A stretch of DNA of 64,000 nucleotides from Pseudonocardia parietis (lineage in GTDB: Bacteria; Actinomycetota; Actinomycetes; Mycobacteriales; Pseudonocardiaceae), in NCBI RefSeq assembly GCF_017876315.1, contig NZ_JAGINU010000001.1, positions 62,001 through 126,000 of the forward strand. Direction: 5' to 3'. The position numbers were made by a program, and so were the translations under genes. The notes below the pieces were generated by a model that ran no database searches, was not told the origin of the DNA, and worked only from the letters and a program-made list of their open reading frames with translations. Positions 47,257 to 56,167 of the stretch are shown here, in pieces. The first letter of the stretch is position 1. Each line of letters starts with the position of its first letter.

Positions 47257-50169
47257 GTGGCAGCAGCGACAACGGGAACGACCGGTTCGGCACGCACGTC
47301 GGGGGGCAGCACCCGCAAGCCCACCTCGACGGCGACCGCGTCCGGGCGCCCGGTCCGCCGCCTGGTGATCGTCGAGTCGCCGAGCAAGGCCCGGAAGATC
47401 CAGCCCTATCTCGGCGACGACTACGTCGTGCAGTCCTCGGTCGGCCACATCCGTGACCTGCCGCGCGGCGCCGCGGACGTGCCGGCCAAGTACAAGGGCG
47501 AGTCGTGGGCCCGGCTCGGTGTCGACGTCGACAACGAGTTCAGCCCGCTCTACATCGTGACGCCGGAGAAGAAGAGCACCGTCTCCGAGCTGCGCGAGGC
47601 GCTGAAGTCGGTGGACGAGCTCCTGCTCGCCACCGACCCCGACCGCGAGGGCGAGGCCATCGCCTGGCACCTGCTGGAGACCCTCAAGCCCAAGGTGCCG
47701 GTCCGCCGGATGGTGTTCCACGAGATCACCGAGTCGGCGATCCGGGCCGCCGCGGAGAACACCCGCGAGCTCGACCAGCACCTGGTCGACGCCCAGGAGA
47801 CCCGCCGCATCCTGGACCGGCTCTACGGCTACGAGGTCTCCCCCGTGCTGTGGAAGAAGGTCATGCCGAAGCTGTCGGCCGGCCGCGTCCAGTCGGTGAC
47901 GACCCGGCTGGTCGTGCAGCGCGAGCGCGACCGCATCGCGTTCCGCTCCGCCGAGTACTGGGACATCGCCGCGACCCTGGACGCCGGTGCCGAGGCGTCA
48001 CCGCGGACGTTCGGCGCCCGCCTGCTCCAGGTCGACGACAAGCGTGTCGCGACCGGCCGCGACTTCGACTCGCTCGGGCAGCTGAAGAAGGCCTCCGACG
48101 TCGTCGTGCTGAACGAGGCCGAGGCCCGCCGCCTCGCCGACGGCCTCGAGGGTCGCGACCTGGCCGTCAACTCGGTCGAGTCGAAGCCCTACACCCGCAA
48201 GCCGTACCCGCCGTTCATGACGTCCACGCTGCAGCAGGAGGCGGGCCGCAAGCTGCGGTTCTCCTCCGAGCGCACCATGCGCAGCGCGCAGCGGCTGTAC
48301 GAGAACGGCTACATCACCTACATGCGGACGGACTCGACCACGCTGTCGGACTCCGCGATCCAGGCCGCCCGGGCGCAGGCCAGGGAGCTGTACGGCGACG
48401 CCTACGTCGCCGACAAACCGCGCCAGTACACCCGCAAGGTGAAGAACGCCCAGGAGGCGCACGAGGCGATCCGGCCGGCCGGCGAGTCGTTCCGCACGCC
48501 CGGTGACATCGCCCGCGAGGTCGACGGCGACGACTTCCGGCTCTACGAGCTGGTCTGGCAGCGCACGATCGCTTCCCAGATGAACGACGCCCGCGGCACC
48601 ACCGTCAGCATCAGGATCGGCGGCACCGCCGCCACCGGAGAGAAGGTCGTGTTCGCCTCCTCGGGGCGCACGATCACGTTCCCCGGCTTCCTGAAGGCCT
48701 ACGTCGAGACCGTCGACGACGGCTCCTCGGCCCAGGCCGACGACGCCGAGTCCCGGCTCCCGGAGCTCACCGAGGGCCAGGCGCTGACCGCCGAGGCGCT
48801 GACCCCGGACGGGCACTCGACCAGCCCGCCGTCGCGGTTCACCGAGCCGGCGCTGGTCAAGGTCATGGAGGAGCTGGGGATCGGGCGGCCGTCGACGTAC
48901 GCGTCGACGATCAAGACGATCCTCGACCGCGGCTACGTCTGGAAGAAGGGCTCCGCGCTCGTCCCCTCGTGGGTGGCGTTCGCCGTCGTCGGGCTGATGG
49001 AGCAGCACTTCGGCCAGCTCGTCGACTACGACTTCACCGCCGAGATGGAGGACGACCTGGACTCCATCGCGTCCGGGAACGACTCCCGGGTGCGCTGGCT
49101 CAACGGCTTCTACTTCGGCGCCGCCGAGGGCGCGACCGGCGGGTCGGAGATCGCCCGTGCCGGTGGGCTGAAGAAGCTCGTCGGGGCGAACCTCGAGGAG
49201 ATCGACGCCCGCACGGTGAACTCGATCAAGATGTTCACCGACGCGGAGGACCGCGACGTGGTCGTGCGGGTCGGGCGGTACGGCCCGTACCTGGAGCGGA
49301 TCGTCGACGGCGCGTCGCAGCGCGCGAACCTGCCGGAGGAGCTGCCGCCGGACGAGCTGTCCGAGGAGGTCGCCGAGAAGCTGTTCTCGGTTCCGCAGGA
49401 GGGCCGCAAGCTGGGTACCGACCCGGTGACCGGGCACGAGATCGTCGCGAAGGACGGCCGGTTCGGGCCGTACGTGACCGAGCTGCTGCCCGAGCCCGAG
49501 GTGCCCGAGGGCGCCAAGAAGAAGCCGGCCAAGCCGAAGCCGCGGACCGGGTCGCTGTTCAAGACGATGTCGCTGGACACCATCACCCTGGAGGACGCGC
49601 TCAAGGTTCTGTCGCTGCCGCGCGTCGTCGGGAAGGACCCCGAGTCCGGTGACGAGATCACCGCGCAGAACGGCCGCTACGGGCCGTACCTGAAGAAGGG
49701 CACCGACTCGCGGTCGCTGACCGACGAGGAGCAGCTGTTCACGGTGACCCTCGAGGAGGCGCTGGAGATCTACAAGCAGCCCAAGCAGCGCGGCCGGGGC
49801 GCGGCCGCCACGCCGCCGCTGCGCGAGCTGGGCGAGGACCCGTCCACCACCAAGAAGATGGTGATCAAGGACGGCCGGTTCGGACCGTACGTCACCGACG
49901 GCGAGACCAACGCCAGCCTGCGCAAGGGCGACTCGGTCGAGGAGATCACCGACGAGCGGGCGTCCGAGCTGCTGGCCGAGCGCCGGGCCAAGGCGCCGGT
50001 CAAGAAGAAGCCGACGACCACCCGCCGGACGGCGGCGGCGTCGAAGAGCGGGACGACGACGGCACGCGGCACGGCGAAGAAGACCGGGACGACGACCGCC
50101 AAGAAGACCGGTACGACGGCGGCCAAGAAGCCGGCGGCACCGCGGACCCGCAAGTCCCCGACGACCTGA
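47257..50169 (+). CDS. topA: DNA topoisomerase I
   Basis: A type IA topoisomerase (970 residues) that relaxes negative supercoils. The Toprim domain starts at RRLVIVESPSKARKI and carries ATDPDREGEAIAWHL. The active-site Tyr355 lies in YITYMRTDSTTLS. After the core come repeated actinobacterial C-terminal modules (KDGRFGPYV occurs in several copies, with variants such as QNGRYGPYL) instead of zinc fingers. The last 45 residues are a Lys/Ala/Thr tail with repeated KKTGTT units, which in mycobacteria aids processivity. It starts with GTG at 47257 after GAGGAGATGAGG. Confidence 0.97.
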   Translation: MAAATTGTTGSARTSGGSTRKPTSTATASGRPVRRLVIVESPSKARKIQPYLGDDYVVQSSVGHIRDLPRGAADVPAKYKGESWARLGVDVDNEFSPLYIVTPEKKSTVSELREALKSVDELLLATDPDREGEAIAWHLLETLKPKVPVRRMVFHEITESAIRAAAENTRELDQHLVDAQETRRILDRLYGYEVSPVLWKKVMPKLSAGRVQSVTTRLVVQRERDRIAFRSAEYWDIAATLDAGAEASPRTFGARLLQVDDKRVATGRDFDSLGQLKKASDVVVLNEAEARRLADGLEGRDLAVNSVESKPYTRKPYPPFMTSTLQQEAGRKLRFSSERTMRSAQRLYENGYITYMRTDSTTLSDSAIQAARAQARELYGDAYVADKPRQYTRKVKNAQEAHEAIRPAGESFRTPGDIAREVDGDDFRLYELVWQRTIASQMNDARGTTVSIRIGGTAATGEKVVFASSGRTITFPGFLKAYVETVDDGSSAQADDAESRLPELTEGQALTAEALTPDGHSTSPPSRFTEPALVKVMEELGIGRPSTYASTIKTILDRGYVWKKGSALVPSWVAFAVVGLMEQHFGQLVDYDFTAEMEDDLDSIASGNDSRVRWLNGFYFGAAEGATGGSEIARAGGLKKLVGANLEEIDARTVNSIKMFTDAEDRDVVVRVGRYGPYLERIVDGASQRANLPEELPPDELSEEVAEKLFSVPQEGRKLGTDPVTGHEIVAKDGRFGPYVTELLPEPEVPEGAKKKPAKPKPRTGSLFKTMSLDTITLEDALKVLSLPRVVGKDPESGDEITAQNGRYGPYLKKGTDSRSLTDEEQLFTVTLEEALEIYKQPKQRGRGAAATPPLRELGEDPSTTKKMVIKDGRFGPYVTDGETNASLRKGDSVEEITDERASELLAERRAKAPVKKKPTTTRRTAAASKSGTTTARGTAKKTGTTTAKKTGTTAAKKPAAPRTRKSPTT

Positions 50170-50179
50170 CCCGCCAGGC

Positions 50180-50219
50180 ACGAGGGCCCCGTCCAGCATG
50201 CGCCGGACGGGGCCCTCGT
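50180..50219. terminator. Bidirectional terminator topA / yqeY
   Basis: CGAGGGCCCCGTCC (50181-50194) pairs perfectly with GGACGGGGCCCTCG (50205-50218), plus an outer A-T pair, in the 96-base convergent gap. Confidence 0.8.
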
Positions 50220-50265
50220 CGTCTCACGGAGGCCGGTCTCACGGAGTCCGTGGGCACGCAGGAGC

Positions 50266-50739
50266 TCAGGCCTCCGAGAGCGCCTTCTTGACCGCGGCCG
50301 CGACCCGGCCGCCCTCGGCCTGTCCGGCCGCGGCGGCGTTGGCCTTCTTCATGACCTGCCCCATCTGCTTCATGCCCGGCTGCTCGCCGGTCTCGGCCGC
50401 CAGCTCGGCGACGGCGGCGCGGGCGAGCTCGGCCACCTGGCCGTCGTCGAGCTGGGTGGGCAGGTAACCGGCCAGCACCTCGCCCTCGGCACGCTCGCGG
50501 GCGGCCTGCTCGTCACGACCGGCCCCGGCGAACGCCTCGGCCGACTCGGCACGCCGCTTGGTCTCCTTGGTGATGACGGCGCGCACGTCGTCGTCGGTCA
50601 GCACGCGCGGGGTGTCCCCGGCCACCTCGGCATTCCCGATCGCGGTCAGCGCCGAGCGCAGGGTGGTGCGGACCAGCTCGTCCTTGGCCTTCATGGCGGC
50701 GGTGAGGTCGGACCGCAGCTGCTCCTTGAGTGTGCTCAC
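50266..50739 (-). CDS. GatB/YqeY domain protein
   Basis: A 157-residue YqeY-family protein. LKEQLRSDLTAAMKAKDELVRTTLRSAL is the N-terminal domain and GMKQMGQVMKKANAAAAGQAEGGRVAAAVKKAL the tail domain related to that of GatB, the tRNA-amidotransferase subunit. It lacks any catalytic part; a tRNA- or aminoacyl-tRNA-related role is assumed for the family. It starts with GTG at 50739, predicted leaderless. Confidence 0.9.
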   Translation of the reverse strand: MSTLKEQLRSDLTAAMKAKDELVRTTLRSALTAIGNAEVAGDTPRVLTDDDVRAVITKETKRRAESAEAFAGAGRDEQAARERAEGEVLAGYLPTQLDDGQVAELARAAVAELAAETGEQPGMKQMGQVMKKANAAAAGQAEGGRVAAAVKKALSEA

Positions 50740-50747
50740 GGCTCGTC

Positions 50748-50770
50748 ACGATAGTCCCGCGCCGTAGGCT
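50748..50770. promoter_or_regulatory. Back-to-back leaderless promoters of yqeY and the phosphoesterase
   Basis: On the minus strand TATCGT (50753-50748) ends eight bases before the yqeY GTG. On the plus strand TAGGCT (50765-50770) ends six bases before the phosphoesterase GTG. The whole divergent gap is 37 bases, so the two promoters overlap and must compete. Confidence 0.55.
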
Positions 50771-50776
50771 GGTCCC

Positions 50777-51727
50777 GTGAGTACCGCCCGCGCCCTCGCC
50801 CGCCTCGCCGCAGGCACCGTCGCGGCCGGGGCAGCCGGCCTCGGCTACGCGGCCGGGATCGAGCGGCGGCACTGGACGCTGCGCCGGGTGGAGCTGCCAG
50901 TGCTCGACCCGGGTGCGCGGCCGCTGCGGATCCTGCATCTCTCGGACTTCCACCTGACGCCCGCGCAGCGCAGCAAGATGCGCTGGGTCGCCGCGCTGGA
51001 CGCCCTGGAACCGGACCTCGTGATCAACACGGGCGACAACCTGGCCCACCCGGATGCCGTCCCCGGCGTGCTCACCGCACTGGGCCCCCTGCTGGAGCGC
51101 CCGGGTGCGTTCGTGTTCGGCAGCAACGACTACTACGGGCCCACCCCGAAGAACCCGGCGCGCTACCTGCGCCGCGGCAGCGCCCCCCGCAGCTACGGCG
51201 CACCGCTGCCGTGGACGGACCTGCGCGCGGCGTTCCGCGAGCACGGCTGGGTCGACGCGACCCACAACCGGCACCTGCTGGAGGTGGACGGCCGCAGCGT
51301 CCGGATCGCCGGCGTCGACGACCCGCACCTGCACCGCGACCGGTATCCCCGTATCGCCGGGCACGACCCGGACGCCGACGTCCGCATCGGCCTGACCCAC
51401 TCCCCCGAGCCACGCGTCCTCGACGGGTTCGCCGCCGACGGCTACGACCTCGTCCTCGCCGGCCACACCCACGGCGGGCAGCTGCGGCTGCCCGGCTACG
51501 GCGCGATCGTCACCAACTGCGGCATCGACCGCTCCCGGGCGCGCGGCACGAGCCGGTGGGGCAGCCACACCCGGTTGCACGTGTCCGCGGGGCTGGGCAC
51601 GTCGCCGTACACACCCGTGCGGTTCGCCTGCCCGCCCGAGGCCTCGCTGCTGACCCTGGTCGCGCGCCCGGCCGGTGCCGACGCCGGACGACCGACCCCC
51701 GCGCAGGCCGCCGCGGGCATCGGGTAG
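50777..51727 (+). CDS. Calcineurin-like metallophosphoesterase
   Basis: A 316-residue metallophosphoesterase. A hydrophobic N-terminus (about 8-28) suggests membrane attachment. Metal motifs are LSDFHL (Asp57, His59), INTGDN, GSNDYY in place of GNHD, THSPEP, and AGHTHGGQLRLPG. The family members of this type act on UDP-diacylglucosamine-like or undefined phosphodiesters; the substrate cannot be told. It starts with GTG at 50777. Confidence 0.88.
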   Translation: MSTARALARLAAGTVAAGAAGLGYAAGIERRHWTLRRVELPVLDPGARPLRILHLSDFHLTPAQRSKMRWVAALDALEPDLVINTGDNLAHPDAVPGVLTALGPLLERPGAFVFGSNDYYGPTPKNPARYLRRGSAPRSYGAPLPWTDLRAAFREHGWVDATHNRHLLEVDGRSVRIAGVDDPHLHRDRYPRIAGHDPDADVRIGLTHSPEPRVLDGFAADGYDLVLAGHTHGGQLRLPGYGAIVTNCGIDRSRARGTSRWGSHTRLHVSAGLGTSPYTPVRFACPPEASLLTLVARPAGADAGRPTPAQAAAGIG

Positions 51728-51764
51728 AGTTCATAACGGCTCACGGGAGACCGTGGAGGCCACT

Positions 51765-51841
<77 letters not shown>

Positions 51842-51844
51842 CAC

Positions 51845-51890
51845 AAGGCCCTGGTCAGAGACTCACATGAGAGTCGGAGACCAGGGCCTT
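51845..51890 (+). terminator. Terminator after tRNA-Pro
   Basis: AAGGCCCTGGTC (51845-51856) pairs with GACCAGGGCCTT (51879-51890), with an inner GACTC/GAGTC stem. It begins four bases after the CCA end. Confidence 0.8.
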
Positions 51891-51945
51891 CGTCGTGTCC
51901 GGGGCGCCCTGCGGGACGAACCGTCACGACGACGGCACCCGGCGG

Positions 51946-52566
51946 TCAGATGATTCCGCGCTGACGGGCCACCGACAGGGCAGCGGTGCGGGACTGCACG
52001 CCGAGCTTGTTGTAGACGTGGGCGAGGTGGGACTTGACCGTGGCGCGGGAGAGCGACAGTTCGCCGGCGATCGCGTCGTTCGAGCGCCCGTCGCCGACGA
52101 GTCGGAGGACGTCGACCTCCCGCAGGGTCAGGGAGGTGTCGGGGCGTCGCAGGCGGGTGAGCAGGCGTTGCTGGATCGACGGCCCGAGGGTGGTCTCACC
52201 GGCTGCGGCCGCGCGGATCGCCGCCGTGAGCTCGTCGGTGGGGGCGTCTTTGAGCAGGTAGCCGGTTGCTCCGGCTTCGATGGCGGCGAGGATGTCACCG
52301 TCGGTGTCGTAGGTGGTCAGGATCAGGATCGGGGGCCCTTCGGCGGCGACGAGATCGCGGGTGGCGTCGACCCCACCACGTTGGGCGTCGCCGAATCGCA
52401 GGTCCAGGAGCACGACGTCGGCATGGCCTCCTGTGGTTATCCAGGAGACGAGTTCGTCGGTCGTGGCGCACTCGCGCACGACGTGCATATCCGGCTCGGT
52501 CTCGACGACGGCGCGGATACCCGCGCGCACGATCGGGTGGTCGTCGGTCAGGACGATGTCGATCAC
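51946..52566 (-). CDS. NarL/LuxR-type response regulator
   Basis: A 206-residue two-component regulator. The receiver (1-120) has LTDDHPIVRAG and phospho-acceptor Asp in VVLLDLRFGD. The LuxR-type helix-turn-helix (about 143-206) reads LTLREVDVLRLVGDGRSN and SRATVKSHLAHVYNKLGV. Its GTG at 52566 overlaps the kinase stop by four bases, so the two are coupled and form a cognate pair. Confidence 0.92.
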   Translation of the reverse strand: MIDIVLTDDHPIVRAGIRAVVETEPDMHVVRECATTDELVSWITTGGHADVVLLDLRFGDAQRGGVDATRDLVAAEGPPILILTTYDTDGDILAAIEAGATGYLLKDAPTDELTAAIRAAAAGETTLGPSIQQRLLTRLRRPDTSLTLREVDVLRLVGDGRSNDAIAGELSLSRATVKSHLAHVYNKLGVQSRTAALSVARQRGII

Positions 52567-53795
52567 TGGTGCTCCGGGACGGGGGCGTCGGTCGGCATGG
52601 TCACGGTCAGGACCGTCCCCTCTCCGGGCGCCGATTCGAGGGCGAGTGATCCGCCGAGTTCGCGGGCCCGGGAGCGCATGGTGGGGAGTCCGAATCCGCC
52701 GGGGGTCCCGGACGGCGCCGGTGCTGCCGGGTCGAATCCGGCACCGTCGTCGATGACGTCGAGCACGACGTCATCGCGGGTGTAGTCCACGACGATCTCG
52801 GCGTGCTCGGCGTCGGCGTGGCGGTCGACGTTCGCCAGCGCGGACTGCGCGATGCGCAGCAGCGCGGTCTCTGCCGGAACCGGGAGCGGGCGCGGCCGGC
52901 CTTCGGTACGGACGATGACGTCCAGCTCTCGGGCGCGGTAGCGCTGCGCCACGCGTTCCAGCGCACCGATCAGCGTGGAGCCGTCCAGATCCGGGGGCGC
53001 CAGTGCCCGGACGAACCGGCGTGCCTCGTCGAGGCTGTGTCCGGCCAGCACACGAGCCTGCTCGACATGGGTGGCGGCACGCGGCGTGTCGTCCCGGTCG
53101 AGTGAGGTTCCGGCCGCGCGCAGCAGCAGCTCGATGCCCGAGAAGCCTTGGGCGAGGGTGTCGTGGATCTCACGGGCGAGGCGTTCGCGCTCATCTCGCA
53201 CCAGGGTGTCCCGTTCGGCGTCGGCGAGCAGCTCTCGGGCCTGGATGAGTTCGTCGACCGTGGCCTGGCGCTCGGTCGACTCCGTCACCAGGGCCTCGAA
53301 ACCGAGGATCACACCCACCGCAACGGCGGCCCCCAGGACCGGTCCGAGGACGAACCCGAGTGGTAGCGCCCCCGGCGGTGCGGCGACCGCGACACCGTCC
53401 ACCACGACGATCGTCGTCGTCAGCACGACGGCGACGAGTCCGCGGTGCGGACCGAGCACATGCATCTGCAGCAGGAACAGTGGGAACGCGAGCCAGAGCG
53501 CCGTCGGGCTGACGAGCAGCAGCACGCACCAGAGCACCACCAGGGCCGCGATCCACGCGCTGTCGGGCCACCACGCCCCGCGGGCGGCAGTGATCGGACG
53601 CTCGTGAACCCGGACCTTCGCCCGGCCGGCCGAGTAGAGCGCGAGCAGACCTGTCCCGGCGACGAGGGCGGTCACCGCGATCGGTGCCGGACGACCGATC
53701 ACCCCGGCGACGGCGAGTACCACCAGCCCGGCGAACAACAGGTCGAGCCCGACGGCCAGCGCGCGGATCCAGGACAGCCAACGGTGAGCGCGCAC
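52563..53795 (-). CDS. NarL-type sensor histidine kinase
   Basis: A 410-residue membrane kinase. About five or six hydrophobic segments lie in residues 8-170, with no large outside loop, so it probably senses within or near the membrane. A coiled stretch leads to the HisKA_3 site ERLAREIHDTLAQG with the phospho-His, then the ATPase domain with LANVDRHADAEHAEI and DVIDDGAGFDP. The GTG at 53795 starts the first conserved segment. It pairs with the overlapping response regulator. It is divergent from the HsmA gene, a possible target. Confidence 0.9.
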   Translation of the reverse strand: MRAHRWLSWIRALAVGLDLLFAGLVVLAVAGVIGRPAPIAVTALVAGTGLLALYSAGRAKVRVHERPITAARGAWWPDSAWIAALVVLWCVLLLVSPTALWLAFPLFLLQMHVLGPHRGLVAVVLTTTIVVVDGVAVAAPPGALPLGFVLGPVLGAAVAVGVILGFEALVTESTERQATVDELIQARELLADAERDTLVRDERERLAREIHDTLAQGFSGIELLLRAAGTSLDRDDTPRAATHVEQARVLAGHSLDEARRFVRALAPPDLDGSTLIGALERVAQRYRARELDVIVRTEGRPRPLPVPAETALLRIAQSALANVDRHADAEHAEIVVDYTRDDVVLDVIDDGAGFDPAAPAPSGTPGGFGLPTMRSRARELGGSLALESAPGEGTVLTVTMPTDAPVPEHQ

Positions 53796-53998
53796 CTGTC
53801 CATTGTCGCCGGTGCCGGGCGGGGTCCCATCAGCCGAAAGGTGGAGGTCGCCGACGCCCTCACGGCCCCTCAGATGCGTTCGCCGGATCGATGTGGCGGG
53901 TCGTCGACGACGAGAGCCTGGACCCCGTCCCACCGACAAGGAGCCGCACCCACCTGCTCGCTCCTGCTGACCGTCCTCACCATCGCGAAGGAATCCTG

Positions 53999-54394
53999 AT
54001 GCTCGTCTCCGCCATTGTCCTGATCACCGCCGCGCTGGTGTTCTACACACTCGGGGTGTGGGCCGAACGCCGCATCGGTTCGCTGCGCTGGTGGCATGTC
54101 GGCGCCTTCGGAGCCGGTCTCACGTTCGACATCGCAGGGACCGCGGTCATGGCCCGCATCGCCGCGACACAGCCCCCGCCGCCGCCCGGGCTCAGCGCCG
54201 TACTGCAGACGATCATGTCGACCACCGGGCTGATCGCGCTGATCCTCATGGCCGCACACCTGATCTGGGCGATGCTCGTCATGGTTCGGAACCGGCCCGC
54301 CGAGCGTGCCCGGTTCCATCGCTACAGCGTTGCGGTATGGGGGATCTGGCTGATCCCCTACTTCTCCGGGATGGCCGCTTCGATGGTCGCCTGA
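53999..54394 (+). CDS. HsmA-family membrane protein
   Basis: A 131-residue membrane protein with four hydrophobic helices (about 2-18, 33-52, 66-86, 105-125). LVFYTLGVWAERRIGSLRWWHVGAFGAGLTFDIAGT is the recognisable HsmA-type (TIGR03987) core, and the C-terminal FHRYSVAVWGIWLIPYFSGM has an invariant-looking His. The function is unclear in the family. GAAGGA before the ATG fixes the start. It sits divergent from a two-component system. Confidence 0.75.
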   Translation: MLVSAIVLITAALVFYTLGVWAERRIGSLRWWHVGAFGAGLTFDIAGTAVMARIAATQPPPPPGLSAVLQTIMSTTGLIALILMAAHLIWAMLVMVRNRPAERARFHRYSVAVWGIWLIPYFSGMAASMVA

Positions 54395-54452
54395 GCGCCC
54401 CTCGAGGCGTCGTCGGTGGGTTGGCTGTCGGAGCATTCCCGGAGCGTCCGTC

Positions 54453-55058
54453 TCACGCAGGGGCGGCGAGCGGCGGATGCTCGAGCACGCGTGGCCTGTA
54501 CTCGACCATCTGGATGCCGCCGTCGAAGGTGCGGTGCTCGATCATCTCGAGGGCGACGTCCGGGTAGCCGTCGTAGATGCGTTCTGTGCCCGTGGCCCCG
54601 GTGATCACCGGGAACATCCCGACGCGGAAGCGGTCGACGAGTCCGGCTTTCAGCAGGGACCGGCACAGGCTGAGGCTGCCGATCGTGCTGAGGAGCCCCG
54701 AGCCGTTCTCCTTCATGGCGCGGACCACCTCGACGGCGTCGTCGCGGACGAGCGTGGAGTTGGCCCACGTCAGCGGCTCCTCGAGCGAGGAGGAGAACAC
54801 CACCTTGGACGCGTGCGTGAGCTCGTCGATGGACGCCTCTTCCTCGGGCCTGAACTCGTCCTGGTCGCTCGGGACCTCGCCGGCGGCGAAACCTGACATC
54901 TCGCGGTAGGTGTTCGCTCCCATGAGGTAGGTGACCTCGGGCTGCTCGCCGAGCCATGCGAGGTACTCCGGGCCCTCGAGGCCCCAGAACCCGGGCCAGC
55001 CCTCCCCCGATGCGTGGCCGTCCAGGGAGGTGATGAAGTCGACGAGAAGCTCTGACAT
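54453..55058 (-). CDS. Dihydrofolate-reductase-family protein (RibD C-terminal fold)
   Basis: A 201-residue protein with the RibD_C/DHFR-like fold. ELLVDFITSLDGHASGEG opens it, TYLMGANTYREMSGF follows, then KVVFSSSLEEPLTW and the nucleotide loop GSGLLSTIGSLSLCRSLLKAGLVDRF. It is probably an NADPH-dependent reductase of unknown substrate. AAAGGA nine bases before the ATG supports the start. Confidence 0.85.
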   Translation of the reverse strand: MSELLVDFITSLDGHASGEGWPGFWGLEGPEYLAWLGEQPEVTYLMGANTYREMSGFAAGEVPSDQDEFRPEEEASIDELTHASKVVFSSSLEEPLTWANSTLVRDDAVEVVRAMKENGSGLLSTIGSLSLCRSLLKAGLVDRFRVGMFPVITGATGTERIYDGYPDVALEMIEHRTFDGGIQMVEYRPRVLEHPPLAAPA

Positions 55059-55173
55059 GGCGGTGTCCTTTCCTGGGGCGTCATGCGCTTGGACCGGCCA
55101 CGGGCCACGAACTCATCGGGTCCGTTCGGCTGGTTCCGTTCCGGGCCGGTCGTCGGCCACCGCCCGTACCGGG

Positions 55174-55743
55174 CTACCCCCGCCCGGCTTCCTCCAGCGG
55201 TCCCGCGATCCAGCCCTCGACCTCGGCCGGCGACCGCAGCCGCACGACCGTCAGCCGGGGGTGCTCCTGCGCCACGGCCGGGACCGACTCGCGGTACTTG
55301 TGGCGGGTCGAGACCGCCCAACGCAGGATGTGCTCGCGGTCCACCAGCACCCGGTGCAGCGGCGGCTCGACGTTGCCGTTCCACAGCGCCTCGCGATTCC
55401 GGCTGCGCCGCCAGGTCCGGCGCAGCACCCGCGGGAAGGTCACCGTCCAGAACGACGGGTCGAGCCACACCAGCAGGTCCGCGCGAGCGGCGAGCAGCGG
55501 GCGGGCCGCGCCGTACTGCCACTCGGTGGTCCAGGCGTCGGACTCGGCCAGCCGGCGGACGTCGTCGGTGAACGACGGACGCGGCACCCAGCCGGGACCG
55601 TGGAAGAGCGCGTCGATCTCGGTGTGCCGAGCGTCCAGAATCGGTGCGATGCGGGCGGCCAAGGTCGTCTTACCCGAGCCCGACACCCCGGCGACGATGG
55701 TGCGGCGCGGTCGGCAGGGCAGTGGGTCGTTCCAACGCAGCAC
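55174..55743 (-). CDS. Adenylate-kinase-like P-loop NTPase
   Basis: A 189-residue small P-loop NTPase. The Walker A motif GVSGSGKTTLA lies at 19-29, followed by HTEIDALFHGPGW, the lid-like Arg-rich part RVLRRTWRRSRNREALWNGN, and TVVRLRSPAEVEGW. It resembles FlaR/topology-modulation-type kinases rather than a true adenylate kinase. The ligand is unknown. It starts with GTG at 55743, with TACAAT six bases upstream. Confidence 0.82.
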   Translation of the reverse strand: MLRWNDPLPCRPRRTIVAGVSGSGKTTLAARIAPILDARHTEIDALFHGPGWVPRPSFTDDVRRLAESDAWTTEWQYGAARPLLAARADLLVWLDPSFWTVTFPRVLRRTWRRSRNREALWNGNVEPPLHRVLVDREHILRWAVSTRHKYRESVPAVAQEHPRLTVVRLRSPAEVEGWIAGPLEEAGRG

Positions 55744-55749
55744 GCCGCG

Positions 55750-55795
55750 ATTGTACGGTTATCGTCCTTGACTTATATCGGCACTTCCTTATTCT
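55750..55795. promoter_or_regulatory. Divergent leaderless promoters of the NTPase and ArsR genes
   Basis: Plus strand: TTGACT (55768-55773), 16 bases, TATTCT (55790-55795), ending six bases before the ArsR GTG, a near-consensus housekeeping promoter. Minus strand: TACAAT (55755-55750), ending six bases before the NTPase GTG. The gap is 58 bases and unusually AT-rich for this window. Confidence 0.7.
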
Positions 55796-55801
55796 CGTGT
55801 C

Positions 55802-56158
55802 GTGCACGCGTTCGATGTTCTCGGTGATCCCGTCCGACGACGGATCCTCGAGCTGCTGGCCGGCGCCGAGATGTCGGCGGGCGAGGTCGTCCGCGTGGTC
55901 GGCGACGAGTTCGGAATCAGCCAACCGGCGGTGTCCCAGCACCTCAAGGTGCTCCGGGAGTCGGGGTTCGCGGGAGTCCGGGCCGAAGGGGCCCGCCGGG
56001 TGTACACGCTGGACCCGACACCACTTCGCAGCGTCGACGAGTGGCTGGATCCGTTCCGGCGGTTCTGGGCGCCGCGCCTGGACGCTCTCGCGACCGAGAT
56101 CGCCCGCGGCAAGAAGGCACGACGAGACAGCGACGCACCGACACCGACCCACGAGTAG
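55802..56158 (+). CDS. ArsR-family transcriptional regulator
   Basis: A 118-residue winged-helix repressor. MHAFDVLGDPVRRRILELL opens the fold, and SQPAVSQHLKVLRESGF is the recognition helix. No CxC metal site is visible, so it belongs to the non-metal branch usually paired with an SRPBCC (AHSA1) gene, as here nine bases downstream. It starts with GTG at 55802 behind a strong promoter. Confidence 0.9.
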   Translation: MHAFDVLGDPVRRRILELLAGAEMSAGEVVRVVGDEFGISQPAVSQHLKVLRESGFAGVRAEGARRVYTLDPTPLRSVDEWLDPFRRFWAPRLDALATEIARGKKARRDSDAPTPTHE

Positions 56159-56167
56159 GAGCAGCCC

